This document shows, in pieces, positions 1 to 6,031 of a stretch of DNA of 10,379 nt; positions within the stretch are counted from its first letter, which is position 1, and each line of letters begins with the position of its first letter. The translations under genes and the position numbers were made by a program. The stretch comes from an uncultured Bacillota bacterium (GTDB lineage: Bacteria; Bacillota_A; Clostridia; Peptostreptococcales; Anaerovoracaceae). The stretch lies in assembly GCA_946628525.1 (NCBI GenBank), contig CAMOWO010000019.1, positions 1 through 10,379 of the forward strand, written 5' to 3'. The notes beneath the pieces were generated by a model. The model saw nothing but the letters and a program-made list of their open reading frames with translations. It was not told where the DNA came from and did no database searches.

Positions 1-1
1 G

Positions 2-196
2 GAAGAAAGTAAGATGGCGTCCATCGATATCAGAGGCCGCTCGTACAAAGAACTCCTGGCGGACTTCGACCTCACGATCATAAATGAGGCGATCGCAGAG
101 GAAGGATCCCTTCCGAAGGCTGCGAAGCTTTTGGGGGTGGACCCGACGACCCTGAGAAGGAAGATCGCGAAATACAAAGGAAATGCCGAGTCATGA
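2..196 (+). CDS. C-terminal end of sigma-54-dependent regulator (TyrR/Fis-type HTH), 5' truncated by window
   Basis: The reading frame is open from base 2, so the ATG at base 14 is probably internal and this is the last ~64 residues of a larger protein. The visible part (SYKELLADFDLTIINEAIAE, then GSLPKAAKLLGVDPTTLRRK) matches the TyrR-like/Fis-type helix-turn-helix at the C-terminus of NtrC/RocR/TyrR-class enhancer-binding proteins. The turn is at LLGVDPT and the recognition helix is TTLRRKIAKYK. In that family an N-terminal sensor (often PAS) and an AAA+ sigma-54-activating domain precede it; both lie outside the window. The case is strengthened by the near-perfect sigma-54 promoter about 240 bases downstream and by inverted repeats between the two. 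I infer that it activates the ureohydrolase-creatininase cluster, probably in response to that cluster's substrate. The HTH assignment is firm; the sigma-54 class is inferred from this context. Confidence 0.85.
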   Translation, partial: EESKMASIDIRGRSYKELLADFDLTIINEAIAEEGSLPKAAKLLGVDPTTLRRKIAKYKGNAES

Positions 197-209
197 GAAG
201 AGCGTGCGC

Positions 210-233
210 TTTTGCATGACAAATCGTGCAAAA
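210..233. promoter_or_regulatory. Candidate upstream activator site (inverted repeat TTTTGCATGA-N4-TCGTGCAAAA)
   Basis: Arms at 210-219 and 224-233 are inverted repeats of 10 bp with one mismatch; the outer 7 bp (TTTTGCA/TGCAAAA) are perfect. The centre lies about 237 bases upstream of the predicted sigma-54 start, within the usual range for enhancer sites. It begins 13 bases after the regulator's stop codon. The AT-rich arms and lack of a T-tract argue against a terminator. The core CGTGCAAAAATGCA (225-238) recurs with one change at 302-315 (CGTGCGAAAATGCA). The binding protein is inferred, not shown. Confidence 0.5.
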
Positions 234-260
234 ATGCAGTGGACATATTTCCGTGAAAAC

Positions 261-274
261 CGCTGAATTCAGCG
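261..274. promoter_or_regulatory. 14-bp perfect palindrome, possible operator
   Basis: CGCTGAATTCAGCG is perfectly self-complementary. It is followed at 276-287 by a second small inverted repeat, TGTAC-AC-GTACA. Both lie between the regulator gene and the sigma-54 promoter, about 170-200 bases upstream of the predicted start. They could be dimer-binding sites for the TyrR/Fis-type activator or for another regulator. Only the symmetry is seen; function is inferred. Confidence 0.35.
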
Positions 275-294
275 ATGTACACGTACAAGCATAG

Positions 295-326
295 AAAAGA
301 CCGTGCGAAAATGCATGGTCTTTTTT
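295..326 (+). terminator. Rho-independent terminator of the regulator gene (possibly bidirectional)
   Basis: Stem AAAAGACCGTGC (295-306) pairs with GCATGGTCTTTT (313-324), one G-T pair, with loop GAAAAT (307-312). It is followed by further Ts, giving a T-run at 320-326. It isolates the regulator transcript from the downstream sigma-54 operon. The A-run on the left arm would let it act from the other strand too. Its loop region also repeats the sequence found at 225-238, so it may double as a protein-binding site. Confidence 0.85.
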
Positions 327-431
327 GATATACGGAGTGACGGGCGGAGAGACGGGCGCGAAAAGAGCAAAAAAGTTACGCAAAATACAAAATACTCGAC
401 CTAAAGGCAGCAAAATAATCATTATTCGCCG

Positions 432-448
432 TTGGCACGCTAATTGCG
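432..448 (+). promoter_or_regulatory. Sigma-54 (-24/-12) promoter of the ureohydrolase-creatininase operon
   Basis: TTGGCACGCTAATTGCG matches the sigma-54 consensus (TTGGCACG-N4-TTGC). The invariant GG is at 434-435 and GC at 446-447, with the required 10-bp spacing. Transcription should begin near 458-460, leaving a ~35-base leader before the first gene. An AT-rich 13-bp palindrome, AATAAT-C-ATTATT (414-426), lies just upstream. Such a promoter needs an ATP-dependent enhancer-binding activator, consistent with the regulator fragment at the left edge. No competing sigma-A promoter was seen in this gap. Confidence 0.92.
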
Positions 449-494
449 TTTTATATAGGTGCTTAAAGAAACCGTAATTTAAAGGAGGATCATG

Positions 495-1451
495 ATGACT
501 AAAAAGTATGTACCGCTGAATTCCTTAGAAAGCCCGCGCTTCGCGGAAGTCAAGACGTTTATGAGATTGCCGTATGTCAAGACGACGGAAGATATCGACT
601 ATGCAGTGGTAGGTGTACCATTCGATACAGGTGTCACCTACAGGACAGGCCAGAGATTCGGTCCTTCAGCCATCAGAGACATCTCATCTCTGATCAAACC
701 GTACAACATCCCGCAGGATGTGAATGTGGTGGAAGAACTGTCGGGCGTGGACTACGGTGATGTGCCGGTAAATCCGGGATACATCCTGGACACCTATGAA
801 AGGATGGTGGACACGCTGTCACCTCTCGTGGAGGCAGACGTCATCCCGATCTGTATGGGAGGAGATCATTCCATCACACTGGGAGAACTCAGAGCCGTCG
901 CGAAGAAGCACGGCCCGGTAGCACTCGTACACTTCGATTCTCACTTCGACACCATCGATGAGTACTTCGGCAAGAAGTACAATCACGGAACCGTGTTCAA
1001 GAGAGCATGCGAAGAGGGACTGATCGACGTGGAGCATTCCATCCAGATCGGAATGAGAGGAACCTTCTATGACAGAAGCGACCTGACAGGGTCAGAAGAA
1101 CTGGGATTCAAAGTCATCACAAGCTTCGAGATGCGAGAGATCGGCCTCGAGCAGGTGAAGAAGGAAATCAAAGAGAGAGTCGGTGATGCGAAGGCATTCC
1201 TCACATTCGACATCGATTTCGTAGACCCGGCATATGCACCGGGCACAGGAACCATAGAAGTCGGCGGCTGGACAGGTCCGGAATCCCTCGACCTTGTCAG
1301 ATCCCTCAGAGACATCAACTTCGTAGGTTTCGACCTCGTGGAAGTGATGCCGCAGCAGGATCAGAGCCAGATCACCGCGTTCCTGGCAGGCAATATCATG
1401 TTCGAGTTCATCTCGATCCTGGCTTACCAGAGAAAGAACGCAGGCAAGTAA
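495..1451 (+). CDS. Ureohydrolase, agmatinase/guanidino-acid amidinohydrolase family
   Basis: A cytoplasmic, binuclear-manganese ureohydrolase (arginase/agmatinase family) that hydrolyses a guanidino group to urea plus amine. Numbering from the ATG at 492, metal-ligand motifs are complete: GGDHS (His126), DSHFD (Asp149, His151, Asp153) and FDIDFVDP (Asp240, Asp242). NHGTVF (His165) resembles agmatinase-type enzymes. Two positions are unusual: DSH replaces the common DAH, and APGTGTIEVGG has Ile where most members have Pro. Length (318-319 aa) is normal. Two ATGs, 492 and 495, are adjacent; AGGAGG at 483-488 is 6 bases from 495 but only 3 from 492, so I prefer 495. It is first in the sigma-54 operon, 20 bases before a creatininase. 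The substrate cannot be read from sequence: agmatine, guanidinobutyrate, guanidinoacetate and creatine are possible, and the creatininase favours the last two. Confidence 0.9.
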   Translation: MTKKYVPLNSLESPRFAEVKTFMRLPYVKTTEDIDYAVVGVPFDTGVTYRTGQRFGPSAIRDISSLIKPYNIPQDVNVVEELSGVDYGDVPVNPGYILDTYERMVDTLSPLVEADVIPICMGGDHSITLGELRAVAKKHGPVALVHFDSHFDTIDEYFGKKYNHGTVFKRACEEGLIDVEHSIQIGMRGTFYDRSDLTGSEELGFKVITSFEMREIGLEQVKKEIKERVGDAKAFLTFDIDFVDPAYAPGTGTIEVGGWTGPESLDLVRSLRDINFVGFDLVEVMPQQDQSQITAFLAGNIMFEFISILAYQRKNAGK

Positions 1452-1471
1452 GAAGAACGGAGGTAGTTAGT

Positions 1472-2221
1472 ATGAGTGTGTTTATGCAGGAAATGACTTG
1501 GCAGGATTTCAATGAGAAGAAGGACGGCGCGATCTGCATCCTGCCGGTTGGTTCTACGGAGCAGCATGGCCCTATGCTCCCACTGTCAGTTGACGCGATC
1601 ATCAGCACGGGCCTTGCGGAAATGATCGCACAAAAGGTGGACGGCATCGTGGCACCGTGCGTGTGCTACGGATACAAGTCGGCACCGCTCTCCGGAGGAG
1701 GTCCCGCATTCCCGGGAACCATCGACATGAACGGAGTGACGCTCATGAACCTTATACAGGATATTTTGGAAGAACTGATAAGGGACGGAGTGAAAAAGAT
1801 ATTCATCATGAATGGCCATTATGAAAATGAAGCCTTCGTACTTGAGGCTATGGATCTCGTTTCAAGGAATCACGAAGACGTGACGATGATCGAGAGCAGC
1901 TGGTGGGATGTGATGTCGGACGACGTCATGGCCAAGGTGTTCGATGAAGTAGAGTATCCGGGGATCGAGCTAGAACATGCCGGGATCCTGGAAACATCGC
2001 TGACGATGTACTTCAGACCGGAGCTGGTCAAGTGGGACAGATTCGTAGAAGACGGAGTGGAAGGGACTCTCGGATACAACATCTATCCGCCTTCAAAATG
2101 TGAGGTGACAGACACAGGCCTTCTGACGACGGCAAGAACTTCGACACCGGAGAAGGGACAGCTTCTGGCAGAGGACATCGTGGATGCATACGTTAAGATC
2201 TTTGAGGAAAGATTTGAGTAA
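1472..2221 (+). CDS. Creatininase (creatinine amidohydrolase family)
   Basis: Likely hydrolyses a cyclic guanidino amide; for the type enzyme, creatinine + water gives creatine. The 249-aa protein has LPVGSTEQHG (Glu30, His32), Asp41, YGYKSAPLSGGG, FPGT, MNGHYEN (His116, Glu118) and ELEHAGILETS (Glu168, His169, Glu174). Compared from memory with Pseudomonas creatininase (metal ligands Glu34, His36, Asp45, His120, Glu122), all ligands line up with a constant offset of four. NGHYEN, rather than the NGHGGN common in other family members, points to a genuine creatininase. Trp154 of that enzyme appears kept (Trp145), but the flap Trp174 position is Ile165 here, which may change substrate fit. Mycofactocin MftE-type and FAPy-deformylase-type relatives fit less well. 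The start follows GGAGGT (1459-1464) by 7 bases. It probably works in sequence with the upstream ureohydrolase. Confidence 0.88.
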   Translation: MSVFMQEMTWQDFNEKKDGAICILPVGSTEQHGPMLPLSVDAIISTGLAEMIAQKVDGIVAPCVCYGYKSAPLSGGGPAFPGTIDMNGVTLMNLIQDILEELIRDGVKKIFIMNGHYENEAFVLEAMDLVSRNHEDVTMIESSWWDVMSDDVMAKVFDEVEYPGIELEHAGILETSLTMYFRPELVKWDRFVEDGVEGTLGYNIYPPSKCEVTDTGLLTTARTSTPEKGQLLAEDIVDAYVKIFEERFE

Positions 2222-2244
2222 ATGTAGTAAGGAAGGAGAGTCTA

Positions 2245-3699
2245 ATGGAAACTAGAAAATTCGTAGACAATCCTGTGAATGGCGCAGAGGAGAGATTGAA
2301 ACAGCTGGGCTATAAACAGGAACTTCAGAGGGGCCTGTCGACCCCGATGAACGTAGTCATGGGTTTGGCGAACGTTTCGCCGGTAATGGCTGCATTCACC
2401 TATGCACTGGCGGCCTTCGCAACGGTAGGTACAGCGACGGCAGGCGGAACGCTGCTTCAGTGTATCAACGTATTTTGTATCGGTATGATCCTGGCAGAAC
2501 TGGGATCCATCTATCCTGTATCAGGAGGACTTTACTCCATCACCAGTTACGTGCTTCCGAAGCCGCTGGTATTCCTGGGCGTATTCAACTTCATGATCCA
2601 GGCATTCATCTACATCCCGGCTATCGCCATGGGCGTCGGCCAGTATATGCAGATCCTGTTCCCACAGCTTCCGCAGGGAACACTGGCATGCAGCGTGATT
2701 TCGGCATTATCCCTTATTGCGGCGTTGCTCATCGGACTGAATTCCATCGTGACAAACAGCCGCGTGACCGTTATATTCCTGGTCGTACAGATGATCATCG
2801 TATTCGTGTTCCTGTACATCTGCTTCGCTCATCCACAGAGGAACCTGGGAGAAGTCCTCTTCCACCCTCAGATGCTGAATGCAGATGGAACGGCACTGGA
2901 ACCTGCGAACTTCGCATCCGTACTCATGGGCCTGGGCATCATGTGTGCAGCCATCGACGGATATGGAGCATCTCTTGGATTCTCAGAGGAGACGAAGGGT
3001 TCATGTAAAAACGTCGGTAAGGCAGTATTTGCAACAGCCTTCCTGACACTGTTCTTCGTAGGACTGTGCGATATCATCTCCATGGTAGCAGCACCTGATC
3101 TTCTCAGCTTCCTGCAGGCAGATTCGCCGCTGCTGTACGTCATCAACTCCTACATGGGACCGATCGGAACGACCATGATGAACATCGGTATCATCATCGC
3201 ATCATTCGGATGTAACTGCGTACTCATCAGCTACATGGGAAGAGTCCTCTGGACAGGCGGGCGTGACAGACTGTGGCCTGACAAGATCAACAACGCACTT
3301 ATGAAGGTATCCGGAAAATCACAGGTCCCTTACGTAGCGCTTATCCTGATCGCTGTCGTAGACTGCATCCTGGTATTCGCTTCCGATATCGTAACGATGA
3401 TCACATTCGGCGGAATGAGTGCGGCGCTGGTTTACATGCTCATCGCCATCGGCTCCATCCGTCACAGAATCGTCGAAAAAGACATCACAAGACCGATCAA
3501 GATGCCGCTGTTCCCAATTCCTTCGATCCTGGTCATCTGCTTCCTCTGCGTAGCAATAGGCTCACAGACACCGCAGGATCTGATGATCGTAGGCATCATC
3601 GTGGCAATAGCAATGCTCTACTATCTGCTCTACTACAGACCTAGAGAAAAAAGAGAAGCAGCAGAGGCAGCAGCAAAGGAGGGTAACACAAATGAGTAA
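2245..3699 (+). CDS. APC-superfamily amino acid/amine permease
   Basis: A polytopic inner-membrane permease of the amino acid-polyamine-organocation superfamily, probably 12 helices. An N-terminal cytoplasmic stretch ends in QLGYKQELQRGLS. The first helix carries GLANVSPVMAAFTYALA, the substrate-binding unwound-helix region of the fold. The loop SEETKGSCKNVGKAV (Glu248-Glu249 onward) is the family's conserved EE-x-K cytoplasmic motif. The C-terminus is a basic and Ala/Glu-rich tail. Length (484 aa) is normal. AAGGAG (2233-2238) sits 6 bases before the ATG, 23 bases after the creatininase stop; the 3' end overlaps the next gene by 8 bases (ATGAGTAA), suggesting translational coupling. From context I infer uptake of the operon's guanidino or cyclic substrate, or exchange with a product. 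The family spans many amino acids and amines, so specificity is unknown. Confidence 0.9.
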   Translation: METRKFVDNPVNGAEERLKQLGYKQELQRGLSTPMNVVMGLANVSPVMAAFTYALAAFATVGTATAGGTLLQCINVFCIGMILAELGSIYPVSGGLYSITSYVLPKPLVFLGVFNFMIQAFIYIPAIAMGVGQYMQILFPQLPQGTLACSVISALSLIAALLIGLNSIVTNSRVTVIFLVVQMIIVFVFLYICFAHPQRNLGEVLFHPQMLNADGTALEPANFASVLMGLGIMCAAIDGYGASLGFSEETKGSCKNVGKAVFATAFLTLFFVGLCDIISMVAAPDLLSFLQADSPLLYVINSYMGPIGTTMMNIGIIIASFGCNCVLISYMGRVLWTGGRDRLWPDKINNALMKVSGKSQVPYVALILIAVVDCILVFASDIVTMITFGGMSAALVYMLIAIGSIRHRIVEKDITRPIKMPLFPIPSILVICFLCVAIGSQTPQDLMIVGIIVAIAMLYYLLYYRPREKREAAEAAAKEGNTNE

Positions 3700-4306
3700 G
3701 ACGATATTTATTGCAGGTATTTCCGGAAGGATGGGGTCCGCCGCGGCCGGTCTCTTCAAGAAGGCAGGCTGGAACGTGACAGGTCTCGATATCAAACCGG
3801 AAGGATGCGGGTGCGAGGACACCTTCATATCAGCAGATGTAAGAGATCCTGAAGCTGTCGCAGCCGCCATCGAGAAGGTGGATTCTCAAACTCCGATCGA
3901 TGCCGTATTCAACGCCGCAGGCTATGAGCTTGCAAAGGACTTTGAAGCGGTAACGGCAGAAGAGTGGGCGGACCTTCTGGACACGACGCTGGGCGGCGCC
4001 GGCAACCTTTGCAGAGCCATAGGCCCGAAGATGGCGGAGAGAAAAGAGGGTAAGATCATCCTCTTCTCCTCGGACTACAGCAGAGCCGAAGGAGATACCG
4101 TCGTCGATGCCGTTGCAGCGCATACCCTTCATGGGTTCGCGAAGAGTTTCGGCGTTGAGATGGCACCGGAAAACGTGCTTGTCAATGTGATATTCGCCAA
4201 TACTCCGCTGGATGCCGAGAAGGTCAGTGAGACGGTATTCTTCCTGGCCGACAAGGATACATATACGTCTGCACAGGTCGTATCCATCGGCGGACAGGAT
4301 CAGTAG
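3692..4306 (+). CDS. Short SDR-fold protein lacking catalytic Tyr/Lys (probable pseudoenzyme)
   Basis: A 204-aa protein with short-chain dehydrogenase architecture but a degraded active site. The dinucleotide motif is AGISGRMG (residues 8-15), with Arg13 where the middle Gly of TGxxxGxG is expected. Asp33 after strand 2, DV at 49-50 and NAAG (74-77) are kept. The catalytic Asn position is Thr98/99. A Ser is present (126-127), but where YxxxK should follow the sequence is DTVVDAVAAHTLHGFAKS: no Tyr or Lys at those places (aligned residues Asp139/Ala143 or Ala140/His144). The substrate-binding lobe between NVIFANTPLD and SETVFFLAD is about 25 residues shorter than in typical 245-260-aa SDRs. 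Both ends look native, with RBS AAAGGAGGG at 3675-3683 and a terminal VSIGGQDQ. Overlap with the permease and a 12-base gap to an intact SDR suggest a non-catalytic partner subunit. Confidence 0.8.
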   Translation: MSKTIFIAGISGRMGSAAAGLFKKAGWNVTGLDIKPEGCGCEDTFISADVRDPEAVAAAIEKVDSQTPIDAVFNAAGYELAKDFEAVTAEEWADLLDTTLGGAGNLCRAIGPKMAERKEGKIILFSSDYSRAEGDTVVDAVAAHTLHGFAKSFGVEMAPENVLVNVIFANTPLDAEKVSETVFFLADKDTYTSAQVVSIGGQDQ

Positions 4307-4317
4307 GAGGTGACGAA

Positions 4318-5097
4318 ATGAAATACGAAGAAATGAAAGGCAGAAAAGTGCTCATCACCGGCGGTACCCAGGGCATCGGAGAAGCCATGGCCGATACATT
4401 CACTGCCGACGGAGCAAATGTCGTGATAAACGGAAGGACCCTCAATGAGAAGGTTCAGAAGGTCCTGGACAGAACGGGGGCCAAAGCCTCCATGGGCAGT
4501 CTCATAGACCCGCAGACAGCCGCAGAAGTCGTGCGCAACGCGGCGGAGATCGCAGGAGGCCTTGATGTGCTCATCTGCAACGCAGCAGGCATGAGCATGG
4601 CGCCGTTCCTCGAGAGCGTTCCTGAGGAATGGTGGTCCCAGATCAAGATCAACCTCTCCGGCCACATAGCATGCATCAAGGAAGCCATTCCGATCATGCG
4701 TGCGAACGGCGGCGGTACCATTATCCTGATCAGCTCCTTCTTCGGAACCATCGGTTGGAACAATGCCACAGGATACGGCTCCTCCAAGTCGGGACTCGTG
4801 GCACTGGGGCAGTACCTGGCGAGAAAGTATAAAGACGATAACATCAGAGTATGCACCATCATACCGGGCGTTATCGATACGCCGCAGCTGAATGTGGACG
4901 CCAACGATCTCGGTATATCCCTGGATGAAGTTCGCGAGATGTATGCCCAGGATATCGCCATGGGAAGGATCGCGAGACCTTCAGAGATCGCAGAGGCCGC
5001 GCTCTATATGGCAAGCGATGCCGGAAGCAAAGCACTGAACGGACGCCACCTCATCGTGAGCGGAGGAGAATACAGGTCAACACCTTATTACATTTAA
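4318..5097 (+). CDS. Short-chain dehydrogenase/reductase (intact)
   Basis: A cytoplasmic NAD(P)-dependent oxidoreductase of the classical SDR family, 259 aa. Cofactor motif TGGTQGIG (14-21), NAAG (88-91) and the tetrad Asn112, Ser140, Tyr153 and Lys157 (YGSSK) are complete. The Ser-to-Tyr spacing of 13 is canonical. Arg40 just after strand 2 suggests preference for NADP(H). A normal substrate lobe follows (PGVIDTPQL, then GRIARPSEIAEA) and the C-terminus ends GGEYRSTPYYI. The start follows TAGGAGGTGA (4304-4313), which overlaps the stop codon of the preceding dead SDR, so the two are almost surely co-translated. I infer that they form one heteromeric dehydrogenase; BbsCD of anaerobic toluene degradation is a precedent for an inactive-active SDR pair. 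The substrate is unknown; annotation as 3-oxoacyl-ACP reductase would be generic. Confidence 0.88.
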   Translation: MKYEEMKGRKVLITGGTQGIGEAMADTFTADGANVVINGRTLNEKVQKVLDRTGAKASMGSLIDPQTAAEVVRNAAEIAGGLDVLICNAAGMSMAPFLESVPEEWWSQIKINLSGHIACIKEAIPIMRANGGGTIILISSFFGTIGWNNATGYGSSKSGLVALGQYLARKYKDDNIRVCTIIPGVIDTPQLNVDANDLGISLDEVREMYAQDIAMGRIARPSEIAEAALYMASDAGSKALNGRHLIVSGGEYRSTPYYI

Positions 5098-5185
5098 CCA
5101 TACAGTCGCGAGAAGCGGGGAGGCGCACCGTAAACGCATCTTCCCGCAGCATGAGCCCTGAACGGACGGGCAAGGAGGAAAGAAT

Positions 5186-5944
5186 ATGAAGAAACTTGAA
5201 AACAGAGTCGCAGTCATCACTGGAGGAAGCAGAGGCATCGGAAAGGGCATCGCTCTTGAATTCGCAAAGAACGGCGCGAACATCGCCATCTCATATAATT
5301 CCAACAAAGAGGCGGCCGATCAGACTGTGGCAGAATGCGAGAAGTACGGCGTAAAGGCCATCGCAGTCCAGGCGAACGCAGGAAATTCAGAAGACGTCAG
5401 GAAGATGGCGGACATCGTGAAAAAAGAATTCGGATTCGTCGACATCCTCGTGAACAATGCAGGAACGATCGGCCTTGAAGTAACGATAGAAGACATGGAA
5501 GAAGCAGAATGGGATCGCGTCGTCAACACCGACCTCAAGGGTGTATTCCTCAACTGCAAATATTTCATCCCGCTCATCAAAGCGAGAGCAGACGGAACCG
5601 TCGGAAAGATCATCAACATCTCATCAGAACTGTCGAAGAAGGGAAGAGAATGCTACGGACACTACGCAGCATCAAAGGGCGGCATCAACTCACTGACGAT
5701 GTGCCTGGCACTGGAGCTTGCGCCGGAGATCAACGTCAACATCGTTGCACCGGGCCCGATCGAAACGGATATGATCCTTGCAGACATGGAGCCTGAATGG
5801 GTAGAAAAAGAAAAGGACATCCCTCTCAGAAGACTCGGTACAGTTGAAGAAATCGCAGCAACAGCATTGCTTCTGGCATCCGACGACGGCAACTTCTTCT
5901 GCGGCCAGTTCGTAAGCCCGAACGGCGGAGCAGTATTTTTCTAA
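5186..5944 (+). CDS. FabG-like short-chain dehydrogenase/reductase
   Basis: A second intact SDR, 252 aa, most like FabG-type 3-oxoacyl reductases and their many catabolic relatives. It has TGGSRGIG (12-19), NNAG (90-93), Ser147, and YAASK with Tyr160 and Lys164. The position normally Asn in the tetrad appears to be Asp116 (VNTDLKGVF), a variant occasionally seen. The usual APGPIETDM and GTVEEIAATALLLASDD segments follow. It has its own RBS, AAGGAGG (5172-5178), 7 bases before ATG. It lies 88 bases after the previous SDR; I saw no promoter or convincing terminator in that gap, so it probably belongs to the same operon. As an isolated gene among catabolic functions, away from other fatty-acid synthesis genes, a role on a pathway hydroxy- or oxo-acid is more likely than lipid synthesis, but this is inference. 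Confidence 0.88.
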   Translation: MKKLENRVAVITGGSRGIGKGIALEFAKNGANIAISYNSNKEAADQTVAECEKYGVKAIAVQANAGNSEDVRKMADIVKKEFGFVDILVNNAGTIGLEVTIEDMEEAEWDRVVNTDLKGVFLNCKYFIPLIKARADGTVGKIINISSELSKKGRECYGHYAASKGGINSLTMCLALELAPEINVNIVAPGPIETDMILADMEPEWVEKEKDIPLRRLGTVEEIAATALLLASDDGNFFCGQFVSPNGGAVFF

Positions 5945-5984
5945 AACCACGGGTTATCCCTTTTAGCCTATGGTACATACTTTA

Positions 5985-6013
5985 CGGGGTCCTTTACGGG
6001 ACCCCGGCATTTT
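5985..6013 (+). terminator. Intrinsic terminator or attenuator at the end of the SDR operon
   Basis: Stem CGGGGTCC (5985-5992) and GGACCCCG (5999-6006), loop TTTACG, followed by GCATTTTGT. The 8-bp GC-rich stem is strong but the T-tract is short and interrupted. The next gene starts only 18 bases after the feature, with no clear promoter between, so it may allow partial read-through. Confidence 0.75.
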
Positions 6014-6031
6014 GTAAAAAAGGAGACAGCT

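Noticed and set aside
78..422. 114-residue minus-strand frame over the regulator end and control region
   Set aside because: It runs across a terminator and palindromes, has no RBS and no recognisable protein features.
5098..5185. Possible terminator between the two intact SDR genes
   Set aside because: GCGGG-type arms can pair weakly, but there is no T-tract and the stem is imperfect.
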